In this document: piece after piece, positions 43,505 to 52,023 of the stretch
Position numbering within the stretch: the stretch's first letter is position 1
Layout: each line of letters opens with the position of its first letter
Source: Collinsella sp.
Lineage (GTDB): Bacteria; Actinomycetota; Coriobacteriia; Coriobacteriales; Coriobacteriaceae
DNA: 63,832 bases
Assembly (NCBI GenBank): GCA_022728415.1
Contig: JAIJJM010000001.1
Location: forward strand, 1 to 63,832
Direction: 5' to 3'
The notes under the pieces: generated by a model
What the model was told of the DNA's origin: nothing
What the model saw: the letters and a program-made list of their open reading frames with translations, nothing else
Databases searched by the model: none
Made by a program: the position numbers and the translations under genes

Positions 43505-43663
43505 GTCCTTGCCGACGTACGCCCGAAGCCTTGGCAGCGATCGCATACGCGGAGCCCGAGGCGTAGGACACGAACGGCCCATCCGACATCCGCCGTCGCG
43601 GCCGTCCGCGTCCGACAACAGATCCTCATTGACTCTTACGTACAAACGCCGTACGGTTATGGC

Positions 43664-43933
43664 ATGACGGAAACCACCAACAAGGCCAGCCGCTTCGAGA
43701 TGCGGCTCACGCCATCACAGAAGGAACGCCTCGACCAGGCGGCCGCGATCCGGGGGCTCAGCACCTCTCAATGGGCGTTGACCAACCTGCTCGTCGCCGC
43801 CGACCGGGACATTCGGGAGTCTCATGTCCTCCATTTGGACGACGAGGCGTGGGATTCGTTCGTCCGGGCACTGGACGAGCCCATGCCGGAGGAGATGGTC
43901 CGGCTGCTCGAGAGCGAGCCGATCTGGAAATGA
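43664..43933 (+). CDS. TacA-like (DUF1778) antitoxin
   Basis: 89 residues: RFEMRLTPSQKERLDQAAAI is the ribbon-helix-helix of DUF1778, followed by WDSFVRALDEPMPEEM, the C-terminal neutralising helix. It binds and blocks the GNAT toxin encoded next and represses the pair's promoter. The stop overlaps the toxin start (ATGA). Upstream, TTGACT at ~43630 may be the -35 box. Confidence 0.85.
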   Translation: MTETTNKASRFEMRLTPSQKERLDQAAAIRGLSTSQWALTNLLVAADRDIRESHVLHLDDEAWDSFVRALDEPMPEEMVRLLESEPIWK

Positions 43934-44409
43934 CCGATTTCACCCCGCCGCGGCGTCTGACCGCCAAGGACGACGCCGACGGTTTCGACTGCGGCCTGCC
44001 GGTTGTCAATGACTGGCTGCGGAACCAGTTGAGAAATGCCGGCAAGCAGCATACGGCGGTCGCCTATGCCACGTTCTGCGACGGCGCGCCGGCCGGGTTC
44101 TACACGTTGAGCGCGTACAGTATCAGCCATGCCGAGGCCAATGGCTGGCTCAGGAGGAACAGCCCGGATCCGATCCCGGCGATCCTTCTGGGCATGCTCG
44201 GCGTGGACATGCGCTACCAGACCATGCACGTGGGAGCCCAGCTGCTCAGGGACGCCGCCATGCGGGCGATGGGCGCGGCGGAGATAGTCGGCGCGAAGGC
44301 GTTGCTCGTGGAACCGGCCTCGGACAGGGCCACGCGCTTCTACGAGCATTACGGGTTCCGCCACATCGAACGATCGGGCAGGATGTTCATCCCGCTCCGT
44401 CCGGCGTGA
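43930..44409 (+). CDS. TacT-like GNAT toxin
   Basis: 159 residues in the GNAT fold of TacT/AtaT toxins, which acetylate the amino group of charged tRNAs. Landmarks: DCGLPVVNDWL, FYTLSAYSISHAEA, LGMLGVDMRYQTMHVGAQLL (acetyl-CoA-binding helix), ALLVEPASDRATRFYEHYGF and a final strand. The pair with DUF1778 is classic. A GC hairpin with T-run follows (44433-44482). Confidence 0.85.
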   Translation: MTDFTPPRRLTAKDDADGFDCGLPVVNDWLRNQLRNAGKQHTAVAYATFCDGAPAGFYTLSAYSISHAEANGWLRRNSPDPIPAILLGMLGVDMRYQTMHVGAQLLRDAAMRAMGAAEIVGAKALLVEPASDRATRFYEHYGFRHIERSGRMFIPLRPA

Positions 44410-44432
44410 ACGGGGTCGCTCCCCATGGGATG

Positions 44433-44482
44433 AAGGAGGCGGGGAAGGCCGTTGGAACGGTCCTCCCCGCCTCCTTGTTTTC
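44433..44482 (+). terminator. Terminator of the TacAT-like operon
   Basis: AAGGAGGCGGGGA / TCCCCGCCTCCTT, a 13-bp perfect stem, followed by TGTTTTCTC. Confidence 0.8.
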
Positions 44483-44510
44483 TCTCGAACCGTTTTCGTC
44501 GGCCCGCCGT

Positions 44511-45437
44511 TCATTTCCTTGGCGGGCGTGGCCTGCCGTCCGAGTCGAATTGGGCGAGCTGTCCGATGGCGTTGCCGGTATTGGCCAGGGCTCCGGTGAG
44601 CAGTCGGATCCGTTCGCCGGTGTCGGCGGTCCGGAGGGCGAGTCTGAGCTGGTCGATGGCCGCGTTCACGTGGTTGCGGTAGACGAGGTCGTCGGCCGTG
44701 GCCGAATGTTCCGTTTTCGCGGGCTTGGGGTCGTTCATGCGTGGTTTTCCTTCCGGTGTTTGGTCCATGAGGTCGAGTGCCTGGATGCCGAGGCCGGCGG
44801 CGAGGCCGAGGATGATGCGGCTGCGTTTGCTGCCGGTGGCCCACCGGCGGGTCTCGATGCCTCCGATGGTCTGCGTGGTCTGTCCGGCCCGGATGGCGAG
44901 TTCGGCCTGGCTGAGCCCTTGTCGCGTCCGGTGCCAGGCGAGGCGGGTGCCGGTCCATCCGGCGGGCGGATCGTCCGTGGCATGGTCCGGTTCGGGCCGG
45001 CCGGAGAGCTTTTCCATGCTGGTGTCGAGCGCGATGGCGACGCGGGCGAGGATCCCGGCGGCCATGTTCGCGGTGTCGCGTTCCCCGGAGTCGTATTGGC
45101 GCAGGCTCCGGTATGGCACGTTCGCGTGTTCGGCGAGCTGTGGGCAGCTCCATCCCCGTTCCGTGCGCATCCTCCGGATCACGGTGGTCCCGTCCTCCCC
45201 CGTTTGGGGCGTCTCTCCGGTGAGGCGGGCGGGGTTGATGCCGAGGGTCTTCGCCCATTGCCGGATCTGGTCGGGTTCGAGCGTGGTCAGCGGGGTTTCG
45301 CCTTTCTCGATCCGTTCGATGGTCGTCATATCGATGCCGGTGAGCCGTGCGAGGGTCTGTTCGAGGATGCTTTCCCGTTCCCTGATCGCGCGTAGTTCCG
45401 CCGCTCCGATGGGTATGGTCCTGCCGGTGCCGCTCAT
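44511..45437 (-). CDS. Triple-HTH regulator coupled to a RecQ-like helicase
   Basis: 308 residues with three XRE-like helix-turn-helix units: residues ~16-60 (LARLTGIDMTTIERIEKGET), ~80-140 (RTERGWSCPQLAEHANVPYR) and ~167-205 (QGLSQAELAIRAGQTTQTIGG). Tandem XRE repeats in one chain are uncommon. It follows recQ in an ATGA overlap, so the two are made together. It may regulate this block or act as a DNA-binding partner of the helicase. The C-terminal ~80 residues are helical and of unknown purpose. Confidence 0.65.
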   Translation of the reverse strand: MSGTGRTIPIGAAELRAIRERESILEQTLARLTGIDMTTIERIEKGETPLTTLEPDQIRQWAKTLGINPARLTGETPQTGEDGTTVIRRMRTERGWSCPQLAEHANVPYRSLRQYDSGERDTANMAAGILARVAIALDTSMEKLSGRPEPDHATDDPPAGWTGTRLAWHRTRQGLSQAELAIRAGQTTQTIGGIETRRWATGSKRSRIILGLAAGLGIQALDLMDQTPEGKPRMNDPKPAKTEHSATADDLVYRNHVNAAIDQLRLALRTADTGERIRLLTGALANTGNAIGQLAQFDSDGRPRPPRK

Positions 45438-47062
45438 CTGTTGCCTCCTGTCAGGTAGATGTCGAACAGGGGTCCGGGTTCGACGAGGCCGGTGCGGGTG
45501 TCGATGGCCTGGATGGCCTCGAGGGTGCCGATCATGTTCCGTACTGCGGGTCTGCTGCGCGTGGAGAACGCGCCGTGCCCGTCGATGAGTTCGAGTCCCT
45601 GTTCGGTGACGCTGCGGCGGGTGGATCCGTGCAGGGCGGCGGCGAGCACGCCCGGTCTGACGCCGTGGCCGAGCTCGCGTTGGATGTTCGCGATGTACCG
45701 GCAGGCGATGCGGATCGATTCGCGGCCCATGGGCTCGCCCTGTCCCTCCCCCGTTTCCGGTGCCGTCCGCCGCCGGCGGTACGGGTTCGACGCCGGTTTT
45801 TTCACGATCTCCCTACCGTCAGCCTGGCAGTTGGAGCAGTTGGAGCAGTCGTCGCGTCTGGTGCCGGGCGGGTCGAACATGGCGAGGATGGTCCGGCGCA
45901 GGCATCGGCGGGTCTCGCAGTATGCGCTCATGGCGTCGAGTCGGGAGTCCATGAGCTGCGCGGCCCTGATGCGTGAGGGGTCGCCGGATTCCTCGGCGCG
46001 GCTTTTCGCCTCCCATGCGGCGTGGCGCAGCCATCGCCAGTCGCCGGGGTTCCAGTAGAGGACCGCGTCGGCAGGCTTGCCGTCCCGGCCGGCTCGGCCG
46101 GCCTCCTGCCAGTAGGCTTCGAGGCTTTTGCACGGCCCGTCGTTGAGGACCCATCTGACGTCGGGCTTGTCGACGCCCATGCCGAACGCGCTGGTGGCGC
46201 AGATGACGCGCGGATGGCCGGCGAGGAACCCGTCCTGCACCCGTTTCTTGTCCGCGTCCCTCATTTCGGCGTGGAACGCCATGGCGTCGATGCCTTCGGA
46301 GCGCAGGGTCTCGGCGAGCCGTTCGCAGCCTTTCCGGTTCTCCTTGTAGATTATGCCGCTGCCCTTGTGCCGTTTCGACCAGGAGATCATGGCCTCGAGG
46401 CGTTCGCCGGGCCTGGCGCGGACCACCGTGAGGCGCAGGTTCGGCCGGTCCGCGTCGGTCGTGACCGTCACGGGGTCGGCCAGGTGCAGGAGTTCGCGGA
46501 TCTCCCCGGCCTGCGTCCGGCTTGCGGTGGCGGTCAGCGCCATGGTCACGGGGCGCGGGGACAGGGAGTCGATGAATTCGCCGATGCGCATGTAGCTGGG
46601 TCGGAAGTCCGATCCCCAGTGCAGCACGCAGTGCGCCTCGTCGACGGCGAGCAGGCTGATGCGGATGCGGTGGCTGAAGTCGGCGAAGTCGGGCGCGTGC
46701 AGGCGTTCGGGTGCGACGTAGAGGATGCGCAGTTCGCCGGACAGGGCGCGCCCGTACACCTCGGCGCGTTCCTTCTCGCTCAGCCCGGAGTCGATGAGCG
46801 CGGCGGGTATGCCGCGTGATCGCAGGTGCCGCACCTGGTCGCGCATGAGCGCCCTCAATGGTGTGACGACGAGGGTGAACGTGCCGGGCCTGGCGGCGGG
46901 GAGCTGGTAGCACACGGACTTGCCGCCGCCGGTGGGCATCACGGCCATGACGTCGCGGCCCGAGATGACCGCCCCGACGGCCTCCTCCTGGCCCGGGCGG
47001 AACGAGTCGAACCCGAAATAGCGCTTCAGCGCGGCCAGCATGTAATCCCCGTTCCCGACCAT
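45434..47062 (-). CDS. recQ: RecQ-type ATP-dependent DNA helicase
   Basis: 542 residues from the ATG at 47062, chosen because AAGAAGGGAA precedes it; an ATG at 47086 would also be in frame but has no such site. Motifs: FGFDSFRPGQEEAV (Q motif), MPTGGGKSVCYQLPA (motif I), AVDEAHCVLHWGSDFRPSY (motifs II and the RecQ aromatic loop), ALTATASR, then ATSAFGMGVDKPDVRWVLN (V) and EAYWQEAGRAGRDG (VI). A zinc-binding Cys set (CETRRCLRRT, CSNCSNC) follows. Winged-helix tail and a short end, no HRDC. Probably an extra recQ for the element, separate from a chromosomal one. Confidence 0.88.
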   Translation of the reverse strand: MVGNGDYMLAALKRYFGFDSFRPGQEEAVGAVISGRDVMAVMPTGGGKSVCYQLPAARPGTFTLVVTPLRALMRDQVRHLRSRGIPAALIDSGLSEKERAEVYGRALSGELRILYVAPERLHAPDFADFSHRIRISLLAVDEAHCVLHWGSDFRPSYMRIGEFIDSLSPRPVTMALTATASRTQAGEIRELLHLADPVTVTTDADRPNLRLTVVRARPGERLEAMISWSKRHKGSGIIYKENRKGCERLAETLRSEGIDAMAFHAEMRDADKKRVQDGFLAGHPRVICATSAFGMGVDKPDVRWVLNDGPCKSLEAYWQEAGRAGRDGKPADAVLYWNPGDWRWLRHAAWEAKSRAEESGDPSRIRAAQLMDSRLDAMSAYCETRRCLRRTILAMFDPPGTRRDDCSNCSNCQADGREIVKKPASNPYRRRRTAPETGEGQGEPMGRESIRIACRYIANIQRELGHGVRPGVLAAALHGSTRRSVTEQGLELIDGHGAFSTRSRPAVRNMIGTLEAIQAIDTRTGLVEPGPLFDIYLTGGNR

Positions 47063-47102
47063 TCCGCTTCCCTTCTTTTCACCCATAAGTTTGATACCCT
47101 CA

Positions 47103-47111
47103 AGTATAGCA
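47103..47111 (-). promoter_or_regulatory. Extended -10 promoter of the recQ operon
   Basis: On the reverse strand the sequence is TGCTATACT, an extended -10 box, about 40 bases before the chosen recQ start. It lies in the ~115-base gap to the divergent nuclease gene. Confidence 0.6.
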
Positions 47112-47177
47112 TATTCATCGCCTTATGCTGGGGTGTCATTTCCGGCTATCGCCATCCCCGCGCGCATTCCCGGGTGT

Positions 47178-48065
47178 ATGGTGCGGAAGCGGGGTGGCAT
47201 GGTGATCGGTCCGGACGGTTGTGGTTTCGACATGCGTTCGCCTTCGGAGATGGAGGCGGATGACGCGCGGCGTGAGGCGGATGAGGCGGCGCATGCGCCT
47301 CGTATGGCGGTCACGTCGCGTATCCGTCGGGTGGTGCAGCCGGAAGGCGGGTATCTGCCGTTGTCCCTGTTCGACGAGGTTCGTCTGGCCGATCCGGTGC
47401 CGTTGTATGCGTTCGAGGACGTCCCGGCGGACGTGACGGGCCTCGCGGTGGATTACCTGTCCCGTGTGGCGCGGGGCGTGCCGGCGCGGGATGCGTTCCG
47501 CGTGCCGTTGGCGGGGGCGCGTCTGGTGGGCCGTTCTGCGGATGCGGAACGGCTGCTCGCCATGGTGGACGGGTTCTCCGACCGTTCGGTGCGGGCCGCG
47601 TGCCTGCTGTGCGGGTTCGACGCGGCGTCGCGTCGGGGGCCGGCGAGGTGGAGGGCGGGCAGGGTCCGCGATCCGGGGCCGGCCACGGTGCATAACGTGC
47701 GGCGCATGGTGGCGCGCACGTTGAGGTTCATGGACCGGGTGGGGCCGGTCGTGTGGGAGGGGTTCACGTTCGACGGCGGCTACACGGACCGGGTCACGTC
47801 CGGAGACGGGGACCTGCTCACCGCCGACGGCCTGTGGGATCTGAAGGTGAGCCGTTGGCCGCCGAACCCGACGTACACGCTGCAGCTGCTCGCCTATTGG
47901 CGGCTCGGCCTGCATTCCACGCATCCCGAGTATCTCAGGGTGCGGCGTCTGGGCCTGTACAACGCGCGGTCGGACACGATGTGGAGCGTTCCCGTGGCCC
48001 GGATCGGCGCCGATGCCGTGCGTGCGGTGGAGCGGGATGTGATCGGCTATGCGGACGGTCTCTGA
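47178..48065 (+). CDS. PD-(D/E)XK nuclease-like protein divergent from recQ
   Basis: 295 residues; the ATG at 47178 or 47199 is the likely start (the second has a GGAAGCGGGG stretch upstream). Near residue ~210: FDGGYTDRVTSGDGDLLTAD then LWDLKVSRW (Asp, then D-x-K), followed by TLQLLAYWRLGLHS. This is the Cas4/PD-(D/E)XK core (D...D-x-K...QLxxY). Similar proteins sit beside RecQ-like helicases, so the pair may process DNA ends. Function not tested. Confidence 0.6.
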   Translation: MVRKRGGMVIGPDGCGFDMRSPSEMEADDARREADEAAHAPRMAVTSRIRRVVQPEGGYLPLSLFDEVRLADPVPLYAFEDVPADVTGLAVDYLSRVARGVPARDAFRVPLAGARLVGRSADAERLLAMVDGFSDRSVRAACLLCGFDAASRRGPARWRAGRVRDPGPATVHNVRRMVARTLRFMDRVGPVVWEGFTFDGGYTDRVTSGDGDLLTADGLWDLKVSRWPPNPTYTLQLLAYWRLGLHSTHPEYLRVRRLGLYNARSDTMWSVPVARIGADAVRAVERDVIGYADGL

Positions 48066-48083
48066 CTCTCGCGCCGGCCGGTT

Positions 48084-48869
48084 CTATTCGCGGGGGTTCG
48101 TGGCCGGGAGTTCCGGCATGGGGCGGGCGAGTCTGGCGGCCGCGTCGGCGAGCAGCCGGCGGGCCTGGTCCACGGTGTGGGCGGCCTCGTGTTCGCGTCG
48201 GTCGGCGTCCGCGATCCTTGCCTTGGCCTCCGCGTCGATTCCCGCGGCCTTCTCCTCGGCTGTTTTGAGGATCCGGTCGGCTTCGGTGTTGGCGTCGGAC
48301 AGGAGTTTCTGCGCCTGTTCGCGGCTTTCGCCGATTCTCCTGTCGGCTTCCTGGTCGATCCCCTGTTTGCGCCGCGTGGCCTGTTCGATCTGTTCGTCCG
48401 CTTTTTTCTTCGCTTCGGCGGTCAGGGTCTCGGCTTTGGCCCGCGCCTTGCCGAGGATGGTCCTGGCTTCCGTTTCGGCCTTGTCGAGGATGGCCTTGCG
48501 TTCGGCCTTGGCGCCGTTGACCATGTTCTGCATGTCGACGCCGATGTGCTCGTAGGGGTTCGACGCCTGGTATTCGAGCTTCTTGTTTTGCTCCCGGAGC
48601 ATTGTCAGACGCTGGTTGAGCTCCCCGTTCTCGGTCTGCCGCGCGTGGTTCTCGCGTTTGAGCCGGATGATCTCGGCCTGGTCGAGCGTGCGGCGTCGTT
48701 CGAGTTCGGCGACGCGTCGTTCCACGGCGTCGGCCCGGTATCCGCCGATCGTGGCGCGGGGCAGGTCGAGCGGTTTCGTCTCGGCGCGCCCGTAGTCGCG
48801 GATGGGTTGGATGAACTGGGTCTCCTCGCCGTCGGATCGTCTCGCCTCCGTGCCTTCGGTGTCTGTCAT
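48084..48869 (-). CDS. DivIVA-like coiled-coil protein
   Basis: 261 residues from the ATG at 48869 (GAAAGGAACCATC). Residues ~35-60 contain LDLPRATIGGYRADAVERRV, similar to the N-terminal anchoring segment of DivIVA/GpsB. A long Lys/Ala/Glu coiled coil follows (~60-245) with repeated AEAxxxA heptads. DivIVA-like proteins mark curved membrane and poles; on mobile elements they may position the element or transfer machine. The call rests on the N-terminal motif and coiled coil only. Confidence 0.6.
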   Translation of the reverse strand: MTDTEGTEARRSDGEETQFIQPIRDYGRAETKPLDLPRATIGGYRADAVERRVAELERRRTLDQAEIIRLKRENHARQTENGELNQRLTMLREQNKKLEYQASNPYEHIGVDMQNMVNGAKAERKAILDKAETEARTILGKARAKAETLTAEAKKKADEQIEQATRRKQGIDQEADRRIGESREQAQKLLSDANTEADRILKTAEEKAAGIDAEAKARIADADRREHEAAHTVDQARRLLADAAARLARPMPELPATNPRE

Positions 48870-48947
48870 GATGGTTCCTTTCCTGTCGGCCGGTGCGTTT
48901 CGCATGGGTCACCCGCGCCGGCCGCGATAATCGGATCCACGTCATAG

Positions 48948-48987
48948 GTATACGTGAATATGCGTTTTTTTGATGATTCACGTATAC
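48948..48987 (+). promoter_or_regulatory. 12-bp palindrome operator of the AbiE pair
   Basis: GTATACGTGAAT (48948-48959) and ATTCACGTATAC (48976-48987) are perfectly inverted around a T-rich 16-base spacer, just before the AbiEi-like start. AbiEi antitoxins bind inverted repeats in their own promoter, which this resembles. Confidence 0.7.
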
Positions 48988-49013
48988 TTATGTTCATGCG
49001 TAGGGAGTTGGCG

Positions 49014-49547
49014 ATGAACCGCCTGAGGGAAATGGACACGGGTTTCGGCGTGCACGTGTATCGCAAGCCGGATCTGGCGCTGGTTCTCGGGGAAACGGGA
49101 CAAAGGCTCGACCGCACCTTGTCGAGCCTGGTATCGGCGAACGTGCTGGTCCGCGCCGCGCGCGGCGTGTACGCGTTCGCCTGGTCGGCGCATCTCGGGG
49201 AGGCGACGCTGCATACCGTCGCACGCCGGCTGCGCCCCCGACAGCTGGTGTGGGAGAGCCTGGAGAGCGCGCTGAGCCGTTGGGGCGTGATCAGCCAGAT
49301 CCCGGTGGATCGCGTCACGTTCATGACCACCGGCCGTGAGGGCTTGGCCGTGACCCCATATGGGACGATCGAGTTCACGCACTGCGCGCTCGACTGGTCG
49401 AGGATACTCCCCAACCTCGTGCCGCGTGACGGTGGGATGACGCCGCTCGCGTCGAAACGTTGGGCGTATCGGGACCTGAAGGCCACAGGCCGTAACCTGG
49501 ATCTCGTGGACATGGATGAATTGGAGAACGACGATGGATGGGAGTGA
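49014..49547 (+). CDS. AbiEi-family antitoxin
   Basis: 177 residues from the ATG at 49014 (AGGGAG upstream). Upstream ATGs at 48996 and 48954 lie within or beyond the operator and are less likely. Winged-helix N-terminus (DRTLSSLVSANVLVRAARGVY, residues ~29-50), then the AbiEi C-terminal fold with VWESLESALSRWGVI and VTFMTTGREG. It neutralises the AbiEii nucleotidyltransferase and represses the operon through the palindrome upstream. Overlaps the toxin gene by 14 bases. Confidence 0.82.
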   Translation: MNRLREMDTGFGVHVYRKPDLALVLGETGQRLDRTLSSLVSANVLVRAARGVYAFAWSAHLGEATLHTVARRLRPRQLVWESLESALSRWGVISQIPVDRVTFMTTGREGLAVTPYGTIEFTHCALDWSRILPNLVPRDGGMTPLASKRWAYRDLKATGRNLDLVDMDELENDDGWE

Positions 49548-50514
49548 CATGGCGTTCGACTACAAGGCGGTCGCGGCGGGCATCGCGCGTTCGGAAGGCA
49601 TGGGTGCCCTGCTTCCCGTGGTGGAGAAGGAACTGCTGCATTACCGGATACTTTCCGCCATGCAGGACGGCGGCTTCTTCGGCCCGATCGTGTTCCAAGG
49701 AGGCACGAGCCTGCGTCTGTGCCACGGGTCCCCCCGTTACAGCGAGGACCTCGACTTCGCCGGCGGCACGGGTTTCGGCGTCGATGACCTTCGGGGGTTG
49801 GGCGAATGCGTCAGGTCCTCCCTCGCCGGCATGTCCCCGGACGTGCAGGTGAAGGTCCGCGAACCGGTCCGGGACGAGGGCCTGGTGAGGAGATGGCGCA
49901 TATCCATCCGCACGGCGGCGCAACGTCGTGATCTGCCGAGCCAGTCGATCAAGCTGGAGGTCGCATCGGTGCCGGCGCATAAGCCGCAGACGAGGCCGGT
50001 CAGGGTCAATTATCCCTCCGCGTCGGCGATCGCCGGGGACATCATCCTGGCGGTGGAAAGCCCCACCGAGATACTCGCGGACAAGCTTCTGTCGTTTGCA
50101 TGCTCCTCCCATATCCGCCGTCGTGACCTGTGGGACATGTGCTGGCTGTCGTCCAGGGCCGACGTGGATGCGTCCCGGGCGTTCCGGATGGCCACGCTCA
50201 AGGCTGGGGAATACGGGGAGGTCGGAGAATGGGAGGCGCGCGCAGGCCGGCTGCGTGAGATCCCGTCGGTGTTGTCTTCGGACGCCTTTCTGGACGAGAT
50301 GCGAAGGTTCCTGCCGGCCCGCATGCTCGTCTCCACCGTCGAATCCCCCTCCTGGCACGCGTACGCCTCGCAGGCGGTCACCGGACTGTACCGCCCCTCC
50401 GGACCCGTATGGGCGTCGCCGTATGGCTCGCCGGGTTTCGGGCGGCCGATGCCTGAGCCCGACCAGTCTTCCGCCGTTCCCATGCGGCGTGACGGGGGTC
50501 CCGCTCTTTCCTGA
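49534..50514 (+). CDS. AbiEii/AbiGii-type nucleotidyltransferase toxin
   Basis: 326 residues from ATG 49534. The nucleotidyltransferase motif is FQGGTSLRLCH followed by RYSEDLDF, with the catalytic acidic pair (SEDLD). Then SIKLEVASVPAHK and AVESPTEILADKLLSF, RRDLWDMCWL: the standard AbiEii order. These enzymes transfer nucleotides to tRNA acceptor ends, causing abortive infection. The last ~40 residues are Pro/Ser-rich and probably poorly ordered. A complete and probably active type IV toxin-antitoxin pair. Confidence 0.85.
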   Translation: MDGSDMAFDYKAVAAGIARSEGMGALLPVVEKELLHYRILSAMQDGGFFGPIVFQGGTSLRLCHGSPRYSEDLDFAGGTGFGVDDLRGLGECVRSSLAGMSPDVQVKVREPVRDEGLVRRWRISIRTAAQRRDLPSQSIKLEVASVPAHKPQTRPVRVNYPSASAIAGDIILAVESPTEILADKLLSFACSSHIRRRDLWDMCWLSSRADVDASRAFRMATLKAGEYGEVGEWEARAGRLREIPSVLSSDAFLDEMRRFLPARMLVSTVESPSWHAYASQAVTGLYRPSGPVWASPYGSPGFGRPMPEPDQSSAVPMRRDGGPALS

Positions 50515-50535
50515 GGCGGCGTCCTCGCCCCATTC

Positions 50536-51024
50536 TCATCTCATCCGCAGCGCGCGCAGCATGGGGTTATGGTATGGTTCGGTGACTTCCATGAGGCGGG
50601 TCGGCCGCCCGTAGGGCCCGTAGGCGGTGATGGCGGGTTCGACCGGGCGGATGATGCCGGCGCGTTCGAGTTCGAGCAGCGGGTATGCGGCCGACGGGTC
50701 GGGGTTCGGGTAGAACCTGCCGTCCGGTGGGATGGCCCCGTCGGGTTCCCAGGAGACGTCCAGCTTCCCGCCGGGTCCGGTGACGGTCAGTCCCATGCCG
50801 CCGCCCTGGTGGCGGCCGGCGAGCAGGTGCCAGGTCTCGAGCGCGTCCGTATCCCCGCCGTGTCGGGGGTCGGCGTGCCAGGGTCTGCCGCGTGTGGCGA
50901 GCAGGTGGCGGCGTTCCCCGTCGAACCTCGCCGCATCCAGTCGCCTCCATGTCCACCGGTCGACCTCGAAGCGGATGCCGTGTCCCCTGATGAGGGGCGG
51001 CACGGCCCCGGTGACGGGGTTCAC
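50536..51024 (-). CDS. Hypothetical protein, last gene of a five-to-six-gene coupled operon
   Basis: 162 residues starting with GTG at 51024 (GTGA overlap with the preceding stop). Rich in Gly, Pro, Arg and Trp (DRWTWRRLDAARFDGERRHL), with a beta-rich C-terminal half (GMGLTVTGPGGKLDVSWEPDG). No recognised family. The five genes 52418 to 50536 all overlap by a base or more, so they are made as one unit. Confidence 0.55.
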   Translation of the reverse strand: MNPVTGAVPPLIRGHGIRFEVDRWTWRRLDAARFDGERRHLLATRGRPWHADPRHGGDTDALETWHLLAGRHQGGGMGLTVTGPGGKLDVSWEPDGAIPPDGRFYPNPDPSAAYPLLELERAGIIRPVEPAITAYGPYGRPTRLMEVTEPYHNPMLRALRMR

Positions 51025-51203
51025 TTGCGGCCTCCGCGGATGATGTGTCTGACGCACATGGCGAGCAGGACGAGGTCGAGGGCGGCGGTGATGATCCACA
51101 GCCATCCCATTCGCGGCATGATCGCGCATTCGATGATCAGGAGGATGAGGATGGCGAGGCATGCGAGGGCGAGGAGGATGGCCTTGCGGCGTTCGTCGTC
51201 CAT
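51021..51203 (-). CDS. Small protein with two membrane helices
   Basis: 60 residues: MDDERRKAILLALACLAILI opens the first helix (to CAIM), a second helix is WLWIITAALDLVLLAMCV, basic end. ATGA overlap with the gene upstream and GTGA overlap with the one downstream. Function unknown. Confidence 0.55.
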   Translation of the reverse strand: MDDERRKAILLALACLAILILLIIECAIMPRMGWLWIITAALDLVLLAMCVRHIIRGGRK

Positions 51204-51739
51204 CACTCCCCTCCGTCCGTCTCGTCGGCCCAGTATTGGTCCTCGAACCAGTGGTCGAAGCGCATGTCGCCCGATCCGGTGGCGGGGTCCGAGGCGAGTG
51301 TGGCCTCGTCGGCCGCCGGGTCGTACAGGCGGTCGACGTCGAGGTCGCCGAGCCAGTCCTCGAGCCATGCCTCGAGTCCGCTGCCCTCCTCGTTGTCGTC
51401 GTCGGCGACGAGCCTGACGGCCCTGCTGATGAGGATCTCCTCGATGACGCTGTGTGCCGCATGGTCAGTCTTCGGGTCGGCGAGGCGGGCGCGCAGGCGT
51501 ATTGCGGCGCCGAGCATGCGGTAGAGGAATTCGCGGTCGTACCGGTCGAGGTACCGGTCGGGCAGGAGGTCCGTGACGGGGTTCCCGTCGTCCTGGCCGA
51601 GGTGCGTGCCGCGGGGCATGCGGCCCAGACGTCTGGTCTCGATCCTCGTCATGGTCTCGATCATGGACAGGTTCTCGTCGAACAGCCTGCGCATGCGGGT
51701 GCCCGGCATGGGGTGGTCGCCGCCGGTGTCGTTGTTCAT
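51203..51739 (-). CDS. Hypothetical acidic operon protein
   Basis: 178 residues, acidic (many Asp/Glu near the C-terminus, including GLEAWLEDWLGDLDVDRLYD). N-terminal half helical with Arg. No membrane segment or known motif. Overlaps its neighbours by ATGA on both sides. Confidence 0.55.
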   Translation of the reverse strand: MNNDTGGDHPMPGTRMRRLFDENLSMIETMTRIETRRLGRMPRGTHLGQDDGNPVTDLLPDRYLDRYDREFLYRMLGAAIRLRARLADPKTDHAAHSVIEEILISRAVRLVADDDNEEGSGLEAWLEDWLGDLDVDRLYDPAADEATLASDPATGSGDMRFDHWFEDQYWADETDGGE

Positions 51740-52023
51740 AGGTTCCTTCCGTACTTCGTGTATCTCGTGTATTCCCCGTGGCGGGTGCCGATGAGCGTGA
51801 TCTGCGCGTCCACGATCCTTTTGCGCCGTTCGAGCTCGCGTATCCCCCGGTTCAGCCAGGCGGACAGTTCGACGCAGCCGACGGTGGCCGCGTCGCACCG
51901 GCGCAGGTCCCGGGCGACGCCTTCGAGCAGGAGCCCCTGGACCGCGAGCTGGATCACGCCGCTGTCCTTGAACTGCGTGGCGGCCTGTTCGAGCCGGTCG
52001 ACGGGATTCGGGCCCGCGCTCAT
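51736..52023 (-). CDS. Hypothetical small operon protein
   Basis: 95 residues, helical: VIQLAVQGLLLEGVARDLRR with one or two Cys. Ends YGRNL with a stop overlapping the next ATG. Starts in the stop of the HTH gene (ATGA). No recognised function. Confidence 0.5.
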   Translation of the reverse strand: MSAGPNPVDRLEQAATQFKDSGVIQLAVQGLLLEGVARDLRRCDAATVGCVELSAWLNRGIRELERRKRIVDAQITLIGTRHGEYTRYTKYGRNL

